This document shows, one piece after another, positions 52,768-64,000 of a stretch of 64,000 nt of DNA. A model generated the notes under the pieces. That model saw only the letters and a program-made list of their open reading frames with translations. It was not told the DNA's origin and searched no databases. The stretch lies in assembly GCA_003640385.1 (NCBI GenBank), contig RCAB01000197.1, forward strand, positions 1-64,000, written 5' to 3'. A program made the translations under genes and the position numbers. How positions within the stretch are numbered: position 1 is the first letter of the stretch; every line of letters starts with the position of its first letter. The DNA is from Setaria digitata (Eukaryota; Nematoda; Chromadorea; Rhabditida; Setariidae).

Positions 52768-52880
52768 GCTTCCCTCGGTCGTGTTTCCCCCGTATCTCGG
52801 TTTTTCCCGTTCCCCGGTTTCCTCTCCTCCCCGAGTTCCCCTCTTCCTTACCCTCTCGTTCCTCTTCTTTCTTCAATCAT
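52768..52880. repeat. C-rich polypyrimidine tract
   Basis: About 110 bases are nearly all C and T, with recurring TTCCCC and CCCGTT-like motifs, much richer in C than any neighbouring sequence. Open frames through it in several phases (Ser/Pro/Phe-rich, and Arg/Glu-rich on the other strand) are products of the bias. Confidence 0.75.
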
Positions 52881-55800
52881 TCATTTATCTATCTATCTTT
52901 TTTTCATTTTCCTTTGTATCACCAAAATAAACTTTAAGGAGCGCAAAATATCCATATGGCGCAGTGTCATCACATACAACACACATGGCTAGGCAACATC
53001 TCATCATACTGGTAAACTTATTTTAATGACTATAAAAGTTAAAGTTTATCTTTTTTTTTTCAATTATTTTATTGAACAACTAAATTATTTTTACTTTTGA
53101 TTTTATCTTACTGCGAAATTATGCATTATCAATAACTGTTTGAATATCTTTTTTCGCTTGATCACTTTTAATACCTTAATCGTTTTAGATGAATATTTTT
53201 TCTTGGTTAGAAAAGAAAATTTTTCACTTATATAACAATTCGAATTTTCAAGTATTTCAAATTTCCGATATTTTATAAATTGTTTCATCCTTTCTAATTC
53301 AATTTGAATAGACATTTGGTTTGGTTAAAACTTTTTTTAAATATATTTGAATTTAAAATTTTTTTTTGATAATTTCCTCCAATTCATTCTTTCATTCTTT
53401 TTATCCAAATTGTTTTTTATTTTTCCATTGCTTACCTGTTCTTTTTATTATTTCAAAATCCCTAATTTAGTCTTTCGAAATTAAAACAAAACGTATGGAA
53501 AGATATTGTTCTGTCAAATTAATTTGGTAGAAGATCTAATTATTTGCTAGATTCTATTACATTTGAGATCGAAGTTTTCCTTTCGTCTTTTCTTCAAAAT
53601 CATAGCTGTAAAATTGAAGTAGAAATTGAAGTTTGTAACTTGTTTTGAAATCTACTTTTGTGCTTCATTTTAATTTCAACAATTCGCCATTGTATTACTC
53701 GAAAGAAGAAGAAATATATCTATATCTCTTAGGCTAATTACTATAATTTTAAATTTTTAAACAAAATTAAGAAAAAAAAAGCGAAGTATTACATTTAAGA
53801 ATGCAACAAATATCGTTAAAATTTTTGAAGAAAAAAAAAGAAAACAAACGAAAACAATAAGCAAACAAAAAAAAAAATTTTTTTAAGAAAGTTTTTTCTC
53901 AATGAGTGAAAAAAAAAAAAAAAAAGAAAAAAAGTGAATATCCAACATTTACCAGTTAATCATTGCACCTGAAATTTCATTATGAATTTGTATTATTTTG
54001 ATGAAAGATGAAAAAAAAAAGGGAAATGAAGAATAGTTCAATAATCAAATAGTTATTTATTTATTTATTTTTTTTTCAAGACCGAATTTACGATGCAGTG
54101 ACATTTATTTTATTATTTAACATGTCATTATCAGGATCTCAGTGATCGATTTCTTATATCATCTTTTCTTATATTTCCGCTCTGCGTTTTTTATAGCAGT
54201 TGTTAATTAAGATGCAAAAATTTTTTTTTCATTGTTAGTTTTTATTTTGTTAATTATAAAATTATACTTTGATTGATTAGATTCCGATTTATCAAGATGC
54301 ATAATTAGTTACAATATAGGATGCAAGTAATCAACTAGATGTTGATTTGCAACAAGGTAAGCTGATTAGACATGAAAATCAGTGAAGAAAGAAATATGTA
54401 AGTGATCAAGTAAGTATTAAAATACAAGAGTGTGATGAAAGAGTGAGTAACTGAAATGATAAGTTACTGAGTTTATAGTTCGTAAATAGTTTGAAAACTG
54501 ATTACATTCGGCGAAATTAAACTTGTTTACAAAAAGAGGAAATATCAAAAATGATCACTTTCATAATTTTTTATAGGATTTTGTAACATTTAAGATGAAG
54601 TTCATTTCAACCTTTCAAAAAACCCTCAGTCAGAATTAGGCCAAAAAAATATTCATATACGTCCCTATCTGCAGAATCTGTAGAATCTAAAATTTTTAAT
54701 GGCCTTTACGGAAAAGAAGTTTTTAGCGAATTAAACGATAATTTGCACTGATCTAACACCATCTTAAAAATACTCCCTTGAATTCAAAAAAAAAAAAAAA
54801 AAAATAAAGTTTTATGGAATAATGCACAATATAAACTAAAGTGAAATACTGCAATTTTTATTTTTTTATTTTTTTTTTTATCTAATAATACGAACTTTTG
54901 GTAAGGAGCAAGTGATTAGTTCCAAACTGTTTTAATTCCAGAATTAATTAACTCGTAAAGTTTCAATCATTATCAATTGAATTCCCTTAGTCCAAAAAAT
55001 TTCAATCTCTGGATTTCGATCAGATTAGCTTAAGTCCCTTTACTTTCATTGCCTTATCTAATCTCAAAAGCAATTATTGGATGATTGCTATCAAGACTAT
55101 CTTTTTGAAAGTTCCATTGATAAGAAGATATTATAAGTGAATTTTATAGTGCTGAAAGTTTCCTATAATATTTTTGCTCTTCATTTCAACACAAATTACT
55201 GCTGAATATATTTTTTTCAAAATCTATTTATTACAAATAAATTTATTTGCATATTTTACATACTATTAAATCGATCATGTTGATCAACATGCACTTTTCT
55301 TGTCCAAATTAATATCAGACATTTGTTAATCTATTAATTAAAATTTGGTCTTTTAATATTTTTCACATTTCCTTTTATATTCTTTATTCTGTTTTTGCAA
55401 AATACAACGGACTTTCTAAAAATCTTTCTATGATGAGACAAATAATAAGAACAATGTAATATTAAAATAAATTATAATATTATTATTTTTCTGACAAAAC
55501 TCAAATATTTCATTTTCGAATACTATATTATTTTCGATGAACAATGACAAATTTACTTTATTTATTGCATTTGTCGACATTATCAGTTCTTTTTTTTTTT
55601 TTTTAATTGCGCATTTTGTCAAAAAGATTAAAATCAAATGTCACAGGGTAATTTTGTTTATTAGAAATGAGAAAAACGTATGTATCATTTCTTTCCCATA
55701 ATTTATTCCGATTTTACTTTCATGTGCAATTTATTTTCATAATATCGTTTAAAAAAAAAAAAAAAAAAAAACAGTTTTTTCTTTTTTTCAAATAATGAGT

Positions 55801-57653
55801 GAAATTCTTTTTTTTTTTTTTTTTTTTGGCAACGAAGATTTCCGAAATAAAAATGAAAACAGAAGGATGAATTGGATTCCTAATGTGTAGAAAAATTGTG
55901 GAAACAAAAAATTGTTCATGTTTGAATAAAAATTTCGAAATGAGAACACTTCATTAAAAATGAGCAAAAAGGAAGAACTATTAAGTTAATTCATTGTAAG
56001 ACTGAAACAAAAATGAGAATAATTAATGGATGACTGAAGCGTAAAATACAGGATTTCCATAATTAGAACTTTTTCCTCCTTGAACTCAATCCTTTCTCTG
56101 TCGCGAGCAAAAGTTATTAATAATGAAATTAACAAAATAAATTAAAAATAGAATAAATTGGACAAATCATTTTTCATTCCATTTTAGTTTTCAATTTATC
56201 AATTGATATCTGTTTCTACCATAATTACATTAATCGATTACAGACAATAAGTAATTATTAATATGCCAAGCATTTCTTGATTGCAAAAGAATTATTTAAA
56301 CAATTACTGTATTGTATCAAATTTTCGGATAATTTACTCAAAAAGTTAGCTATTGAAAGTTATTCTGAAAAAATTTTGCGAAAAAGATATCGATTTTAAA
56401 AAATTCTAAGTTTCAAGTATTTCATTTTATTGTCATTTTCTTAGATAATAATAAAACGGTCAAAAGTTTCTTCATAACATTTACTGAATATTCATTTTAT
56501 TATTTTTTTTCCTTTCCTAATTTTTAAAATTTTTAATTTTCTGGTCTACCTACTAAATGAATATTTTTCGCAGTTTATGCTAGTTTGTTTTCTCGTTTTT
56601 CTTCGTGTCCTTTTTTGCTAAATGAGAAAGGCTTAGATCAAGTGATGGATAGAAGAATATAAGAAATCGGTGCACATAATGAAGTGGTTGAAAAAGAAGA
56701 AAGAAAAGGAAAAATTCTAACCGGTTTAAGCATTTAGCAGTACATAGTACTTATCACTTGGTAATTTAAATTTTATAGTTTATAAAAGGCAAAAAAAAAA
56801 AAAAGGAAAATATTTTTTTTATTAAACCGATACTCTTCTCAAAATATGGCAGTTAATTCAAACTAATAAAGACAGATTTGGGAAATGAAAATTAAAGGGA
56901 TCGAAGAAAAATAGCAATGATTCGATCAAATGTATTTCTTGTAGATTTCGAAATTTAAAATGAAGTTAAAGAAATTTGAGTAAAACAGCATATTTTAAAT
57001 ATTAGAAGAATTAAATGGAGAAAAATGTACAAAACATTCATTATTTTTCATCTAAGACTTCTTTTTTTGAAAAGAAAAAGCAACTGCGGAATTCTTAGTT
57101 AATTGTTGGAAATGATTTAAGAAAGTTATAATTGGCAGATGAACCATTGCTTATACGACAATTATTATTGTCGTTTTATTTCAAATTTTGATATTTTTTA
57201 ATTTTAACTATATCTTTTAAATCTGTCATTTGTATTTTTGAAACGACTTCCAGCTGTTTTTTTTTTTTTTTTTTTCACATAGCATTAGTTCAATTGTTCT
57301 GCATGAGTTAGTTAAAAAATTAAGAATAATGGGCTGGGATAAAATAAACATAAACCTTCTCGAAATTCATAATTAGATATCTTTAAATTAACTTTGAGAA
57401 TCTGTGAAATTGATTTTATCCATCTCTAATTTTGCTGTTATGCAACTTTTTCTTCAAACAAAAATTTACAAACTCAAACAAATGCTTAAAATGTCCAGAA
57501 AATCTCGCAAATTTAAAATTTAGAAAGGACGTGAAGGCTAAAAAAAAGATCACTAAATTTTCTTTTTTTTTTTGAAATTTTTGTTTTCCATGAAAAATTT
57601 GTGGAATTTTTGAATAAAAAAAAAAAAAAGATAAAATGAAAGCGTTTATTAGA

Positions 57654-57687
57654 TTTATTATTATTATTATTGTTATTATTATTATTT
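57654..57687. repeat. ATT trinucleotide microsatellite
   Basis: About eleven TTA/ATT units with one G interruption. Confidence 0.9.
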
Positions 57688-58129
57688 CATATTCTTAAAT
57701 TTATCAGTCGTAAAATTCTTATCGTCCTCACTTTTCCTCTTTTTTTTTTGGGAGGGTGGAGTCCGAAAAACAGTTTTTTAACAAATTCTTAAATCGTATC
57801 TTTTCTTTATCAGTATATATTAACACAATCTTCCTGGAGAGAAACAAAGAAACAAAATAAAAAATGAAAAATTTTAATATTGAAAAGATATCTAAACAGC
57901 CAAAATTAACAGTATTTATCAAATTTAATTCAAATCTCTCTTAAATAATATAATCATTATATATATATAAATTGTCTTCTGCATACCATACTCAGTTTCG
58001 ATCATCATAAAATTTTATTTTTAGTTTGTAGTTTTCAAAGTAGTTCCCATAAAACCTTAAAGAAAATTAAATTATAAAATTAAGTAAAATATAAAATTCA
58101 GTGTTTTTTTCTAAAAATCTTAATTTCAG

Positions 58130-61100
58130 GGTTTAGCAGTGGTATTATTTATCTACGTAAAAACACAAACGCCAATATTTCCAGTTAGCTGCTATCTAAA
58201 TGTTCTCATTATATTGGATCGTTCGGATTCCGTTAAAGGTGGATTTAACAGGAGCCGAAATTTTGTTGTTAATATATCGGATGAGCTTGATATTGGTCCA
58301 AATACACATCGGGTTAGTAATAACGAGAATAATTTTGTTAACAGTAACTAGACTGATAAATAATTAATTACATTAATTTTGTACCGTTAAAAGAAGTTAA
58401 AAATTTAGTAATTTTATGATCGAAAAGGTATTTCCAAAAGAAGTTTTATTAAATTTTAAAAAAATAGTTCAGGTAGCAATGATTGTATATTCTGGTCTTA
58501 GCTATCGACGTGAAGTATTCAAATGGAATTTCGCCAAAAACAATGAAGAGTTTAAAAAAACTGTACTTCGATTAAGAGCAATCGGCGGTACAACAAATAC
58601 AAAGTTAGAGAAACTTCCATTTTAAATATCAAATATGATCGAATTTCAACGAAAAATAATCTCGGCTATTCAGCTTTAAAAATTTTCCTTCCTCGTTTTT
58701 TAAGTTTTTCCATGAAGAAATGGTTTTTTTTCCTGCATTCGATAAAATTATCTAATGAAATTCTCGTTTAAATGAATATTTCACTTTCGAAGTTTCGGTT
58801 TTAGCTTATTCTTTGAATAATTTAAATATTCGAAGAGTCAAAAAACAATCAATAATCTGTTCTTTTGTCTTTTTTTATCACTAAATCTCTAACAATAATT
58901 GTTTGGTTGAAGGAAAAAATCTGCAGAAAATTTGACTTTAAATTTTAACAAAAAAAAAAAAAAGCACATTTAAATTTCCCTGTTTTTTGTTTATTCAGGA
59001 AAGCATTGGAAATTGGAGTCGAATTAATGGATACACGTAACAAGACAATTCCCACCCTTATAATGGTTGTTACGGATGGTCGAAGTGCGGATGATCCGAA
59101 AGGTCCTGCTCAACAATTACAAAAAATTCCGAATACATGGGTTTTTGCAGCAGCGACCGGAAATCCAGAAAGTGTTGACAAGTAAAGAATTAATTATTAT
59201 TTGTTTTTAATTTGTTGGAACTTTCGGAGAAGTTAATATGAAATGTCTATTTTTTTTTTCTTTTAATAATTTTTGTTGATTGTTTGTAATAAATCAATTC
59301 AAATTTTGCTTATTTTGTAGTATTTTAAAAAGAGCTTTCGTAAGTTTCTATTTACAAATGGCGAAAACAAATGGGATAATGAAGATTTCGTAATTTCGAT
59401 TCATTCAAATTTTTTTTGGCATATCAGTCTTTCATTTTATTTAATTAATTTATTAAAGAATTTACTAGTAGCTGATATTTCCTTACATATAATTTTTCAA
59501 TTTCAATCTTCTTATTCAATTATTGCTAGTAAAATTAATTTTTCTGCTACTAGTAGGAATTACTTTTGTTGTGTTCTAAAGCACCTCATCTCTTTTGAAT
59601 TTTCTCCGATGACACCAATCATGATACACTAGAAATAAAAATGAAAATTTCAGTAATTTTTCTATTTTTATAGGTTTAATCTGTTGCCATAATAATTACT
59701 TATTACTCTGTAGCTATAATAATTACTAACAATTACTAAATGAAAAAAAAAGCTGAAAAATCGCTAAAACAAAAAAGAGACTTAACAGAAGCAATTTAAA
59801 CAATGTTATCCTTATTATTATAACTGCTGAAATTAACTGATGGGTTATTATGGTGCAAAAAAAAATTGTTTAGGAGAAATGTTTCACTAAAATTGAGCAA
59901 GTTTTCTGCATTATCTCGATTAAATGACTAAAAAAAATTTTTTGGATTTTTGATTTGAAACAGCCAGTTGAGAAATAAAATTACACAATGAAAGTTATAT
60001 TTATTTTTAAATTTTTCATTGATAAGATGTTTTATGATATGTGAAGTAAACTTTCTTGCCTTCTTCATTACAATATTGTTATATTCATATATTGGAATTT
60101 TTTTTTATTATCCATTCATTAAAATTTATTTGGCTGGGCTTCTGAAATTGTCAACTAGCTTAATTTCCGATATTTTCTTGGCTTCTTGAGTTTTGATTAG
60201 TTTAATTTGATTTGCTTTTGGTGCTTTCAGCTGATTTACTTCGCTTGACACCTGATATTTTTCACAACAGGGATAATTTTTGGTTTTAAATAATTTAAAG
60301 AAGGCAATCAAATGATAAAGTGAAAATTATGTGAGACATGCAAATTTAAAATTGTTCCTGATTATCTTTTGATTTTTTATAACTGATGCATCTAAGAAAA
60401 TTCAAACTTTTCCGAGCATGGGCGAAATATTTTAGAGTCAAAATAAGTCTAAAATATTTGACAGATAATTTACATTAATTAGGATCATATGCAATGAATA
60501 GAAATCTTACATGGCAGTTAGTTAAATTTCAAATGGAATTTTTACGATCTAAATGAAAATAACGTAAGTCAAAAATGTCATAGGTACGACATGTGAACTT
60601 TTCTCATATGATAACTTTGATGAATCGTTCTGAAGACCGATACATATATTATAGATAATAAGCACCAGTTAATCTATTTCACCTTACCAAATCATAATTG
60701 GATCATTAAAAAAAAAAAAAAAAAAGAAAAAAGGAAAAAGAAACCCGGGAACTTCTAAATCCACAAGGTATTTTGAAAAATATTAAGGCCAAAACTCATA
60801 TATATATTTTTAATTTCAAATGGATCCTAATAGACTGATTAATTGATGACTAAATTTAAAAACAAAACTCGGAATGAACAATTCAATATCAGGCTCAACT
60901 ATTTAATCATATAACTAACTGTTTAACTTTCTGATATCAGCCGGTTTCATTTCTTTTTTGTTACCTTTAGTGGAATCATTTGTAATTCGAACAAAGATAG
61001 ATTAAGTTAAGCAAATTAAGTTAGTTAAAAAGGAAGAAAATATTTGCGTCATAGAAGACAGGAAAAATGATAACAGCGATAAATTAAACGAGTAATTTCA

Positions 61101-62606
61101 AACTAGTTTATTAAATTCATTTTATACTCGTTTTTTTCTTCTCTCAGTTTTTGACACTAACTAATAAAGGATTTAATTACCACTTCATTTCTTGCGTTGT
61201 TAACAAACAAAATGGTAAAAAAATGATGAATTAAAAGAGAAATCACAAATATGAAGGAAATTACCTTTCACAGTTTTAGCAGAAGCAAAAAAAAAAAGTG
61301 AAAGGTTCAAGCTGAACATTTCATTATTTTATAATTGTGATTTCAGTAATTTTAAAAATTTCAGCTGTTAAAATTTTCATGCAAAAGAACAAATACATAA
61401 TGAATGCTGCCGAGGTGAACAAATTTTTTGTAATAAAAAAGATGTGATATAATTTGGAAATTAAATTTTTCAGAAATGAATTGCTTCAAATAACTGGTAA
61501 TATCAATCACGTTATTTTACAAAGTGGTCGAGAATTAGCAGCTGATATTACGCGTAAATTGCTTCGACAAGCGCAGGAAAAATGTCGCACAACAACGACA
61601 ACAACAACAACAACAACAACTACCACAACAGCTACTACAACTACAACCAATCCGATTTCTGGTATTTCTGCTTGAGAATTTGGTTGCAAAAGGACATCAG
61701 TGAGATTGATATTTGACAGTTATGCAATTTGAATTAGTTAGTAAAATTAATTTAATCTGAATGATAGAAGATTACACTATTGTATCTGAAAGTAATGATA
61801 AGCTAATCACCGATTACATTAAAAGTCAAAAATTGAAACAATATGTATCGATGTAAATCATGATTATGTGTAACAATGACGAAAATAAATTTAAAGTTAA
61901 AAATTTTTTTTGAACGATTTACTAGAGTCTAATTAACTGAACTAACTTTCCTGGTCGAATAGCATAAACTCATAGGAAATAGGATGCGGCCAAGTGTTAT
62001 TTTCCTTATGATTTTTTACCAAATGAATTTTTCGGCTGCGAGCAAGACGTCGTACTTGTGATGGATTTATCAACAACAACAAATCCTATTTACCGGAAAT
62101 ACATTGAAATGGCTGAGGAATTGATCAACAGGCTTCTGATTGGTCGACGATTCAGTCGGGTAGCACTAATTACATTCAGCTCAGTGGGTAAAACAAGGAC
62201 GCAATTTAATTTAAACAGGTCAAGGTTTTCTTAGTAGTAAATTTTGATTTTAAATAATACAAAAAAAAAAATCTAGAGAAATGTAAGCTTTCATGTTTCT
62301 CAGTTTTTAAAATTTCTCAAAAATGAAACAAAAAAAAAAAAATAACAATACCTTTTTAGGCTTCTTTTCCAGCAACTTCTTCTAATGTGGTAAGAAGTAA
62401 ATATTTAATTTGATCCCAATTTTGTAATTCTCTCACCTTTTCGGACAAAATTAAATTTTAATTATGCTTGCGAATTAGTTCATGAATTCAAATGTAAACC
62501 AAAAAAAAAGTAAATAAAATAAAGCCTTAGAGAAGAAATATATATATATATTTTAGGAAAAATAATATATGTAAGGTTTAGTATAATAATTTTCAAAATT
62601 TCATCA

Positions 62607-62638
<32 letters not shown>

Positions 62639-63874
62639 AGGATCTGGCATTTGGGAAAAAAAAAGTAGACAGAATAGAATTCCACAAACATGCATAAATA
62701 CTTTTATTTTCCTTTCTTTCTAATGTTTTCATGAATTCAGGTATAAGATAAATGTTAATTATGAATGAATTAGATTGATCTTATTGTCAAAAGAAACAAA
62801 ATAAATTATTCAAAGAATGTGTGATAAAGAGAGAAATTTGCTATGCAATTTATAATCAAAGAAAAAAAAAATCACAATTAATTGATAATTTCAGGTACTT
62901 TGACGGTAAGCAACTTGTCGCAGCAATCCGAAGACTGGAGTCCTCTGGTGGTACAACTGCTGTCGGTTCGTTATAATTTTTTTTTTCTGGGCAAACATTT
63001 AATCATTCTTTTTCATTCGAAAATTAAAAAAAAAAAAAAAAAAAAAGCTGTAAGGAATAAGTAATTTCATGTGTTGGAAATGTAATACCTGATTAATTAA
63101 TTATTCCTCAACGAACAAATATGCAAGTTAAACAAAAATAGGCAATTCATTGTAATGTTAGGAATAATTAAGTTGTAATAATATATGAAAATGAATAATT
63201 AATTTTTTAGGTGAGGGAATTCGACTTGGTATCGAACAGCAAGACGAGAAAAATGGTGGTCGACCCATAGGCATCGCAAAGAAAGCAATGCTTGTATTTA
63301 CGGACGGATGGAGCAACAGAGGACCGGATGTTGAAGAAATGAGCCGGAATGCTAAGGGAGCCGGATTTGTACTCTATACTGTAGTTTACGAGGTTCCTTT
63401 GTTTTCATCTCTTATGATTCAAATGAAAAAGCAAAATGTTACAGCAAAATTGCAAACTGTTTGATAGGCATGGTATAAAATACTTTTCAAATGTTATCAT
63501 TAAATAGGAAGTACAATTTTCGTCTTCCTTTCTAAGGCCTAAATATTATATGATTAAATGCTTAATGGTAATTATGAAGTTGTTATTATTTATTAATCAA
63601 AGAGCTAAGCAAAGGTTTGCTTGAAATAAATAATGATCTAATAGTTAAGCCAAACAGGTTGAAATCTTACAGAAATCTCAAGTTAAAAAGTTCACCTTAT
63701 TATATATATAAACAAAACATTTTACAGGGTGATGGGCGAATTGATGCGAATAGTCCTGGATTAAATCTTTACACCATTGAAGCAGTAGCAAATGATCAGA
63801 AACACATTTATAGCGAGCGTAATTTTACGCAACTTATTCAGGAACTTAGAAAACGTAACTTGCCATGCTTGTAA
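58130..63874 (+). CDS. Protein with two von Willebrand A domains and a poly-Thr linker (5' end missing)
   Basis: Exons: 58130-58312, 58473-58613, 58999-59181, 61474-61661, 62047-62218, 62895-62965, 63211-63392, 63728-63874; all join in frame. The first seen exon opens inside a hydrophobic stretch (GLAVVLFIYV), then vWA domain 1: LNVLIILDRSDS (MIDAS DxSxS), GGTT (MIDAS Thr) and VVTDGRS (MIDAS Asp). A linker of about 20 residues, nearly all Thr, is encoded by ACA/ACG/ACT repeats and should be heavily O-glycosylated. vWA domain 2 follows: VVLVMDLSTT (DxSxT), GGTTAV and VFTDGWS, ending RKRNLPCL. Both metal sites look complete, so divalent-cation-dependent ligand binding in the extracellular matrix is likely. 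Reading through the exon at 61661 would give an early stop (61672-61674), a possible one-domain isoform. The acceptor at 62046 (GAGCAAG) is weak but keeps frame. The 5' exon or exons were not found. Confidence 0.9.
61588..61650 (+). repeat. ACN-triplet repeat encoding the poly-Thr linker
   Basis: Tandem ACA/ACG/ACT codons, interrupted by one GCT (Ala), within exon 61474-61661. The triplet tract is likely to vary in length between individuals. Confidence 0.9.
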
Positions 63875-63909
63875 TTATGTTGTCGTCCTTCTGGAAGTAT
63901 TTTTCAATT

Positions 63910-64000
63910 CTAATAACGAAGGCAATTTTCGGTCTTAACGAGAAATCCCGGGAGAACAAGAGGATTCAATTTACGACCTTTGATCCCTTCGGTAATAGTA
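63910..64000. other. Possible exon edge of a further gene
   Basis: The last 90 bases are less AT-rich. On the minus strand a frame runs from the edge to TAG (63912-63910), including GIKGRKLNPLVLPGFLVK. On the plus strand another frame is open to the edge, including TRNPGRTRGFNLRPLIP. Either could be coding; the window ends before this can be settled. Confidence 0.25.

Larger units (their letters stand above)
49007..58129. other. Gene-poor block of about 9.1 kb
   Basis: I see no supported gene. 49190-49610 is less AT-rich and carries overlapping open frames (one hydrophobic, 49310-49606) without splice context or recognised family. Polypyrimidine tracts are at 50308-50378 and 52768-52880. From 53000 on the sequence is very AT-rich with many poly(A)/poly(T) runs (for example 51891-51915, 55750-55771, 55809-55827) and an ATT microsatellite at 57654-57687. 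The missing 5' exon or exons of the vWA gene must lie in this block or upstream of it. Confidence 0.5.

Noticed and set aside
60126..60311. 61-residue Lys/Ile-rich minus-strand frame inside a vWA-gene intron
   Set aside because: It is low-complexity and AT-driven, with no supporting signal; a nested gene cannot be claimed.

Overview
The window is strongly AT-rich nuclear DNA from a nematode. The evidence is multi-exon genes with introns of roughly 100-2400 bases ending in TTTCAG-type acceptors, a nematode cuticle collagen, and a mesh-like adhesion protein. Introns longer than is usual in Caenorhabditis, plus dense poly(A)/poly(T) runs, suggest a filarial-type (spirurid) genome; the species cannot be fixed from sequence alone. 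There are no bacterial, CRISPR, tRNA or rRNA features that I can see. All gene models below were assembled by hand by joining exons on reading frame and splice signals.

Layout. 1-70 holds the end of an unknown gene. 889-4378 (+) encodes a complete 362-residue adenosine deaminase. 4379-7303 is intergenic, with a palindromic MITE-like repeat and a fragment resembling sulfite oxidase. 7304-11476 (+) is an unrecognised acidic, zinc-binding-type protein whose middle is damaged by an assembly gap. 11477-23471 is mostly empty but holds a second assembly-gap duplication, a degenerate receptor-type tyrosine kinase (-, about 16030-16806) and a second copy of the palindromic repeat. 23472-33215 (+) is a 30-exon, 1516-residue mesh-like transmembrane protein (NIDO, AMOP, VWD-like, sushi). 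36369-38926 (+) is a cuticle collagen. 40692-43973 (+) is a single-pass membrane protein with EGF-like modules. 45061-47606 (-) is a MAP kinase kinase of the MKK4 class and lies head to head with dph3 (48365-48881, +). 48882-58129 is a gene-poor block of about 9.2 kb. 58130-63874 (+) is the 3' part of a protein with two von Willebrand A domains joined by a poly-threonine linker.

The genes do not form a pathway. They cover purine salvage (adenosine deaminase), translation-factor modification (DPH3), stress signalling (MKK4 class) and a group of extracellular or surface proteins (mesh-like, collagen, EGF protein, vWA protein). The points most worth a second look are the decayed kinase, the sulfite-oxidase-like relic, the unrecognised zinc-binding-type gene, several non-consensus splice sites, an alternative mesh-like tail, and two single-N junctions flanked by duplicated sequence that are probably assembly artefacts.
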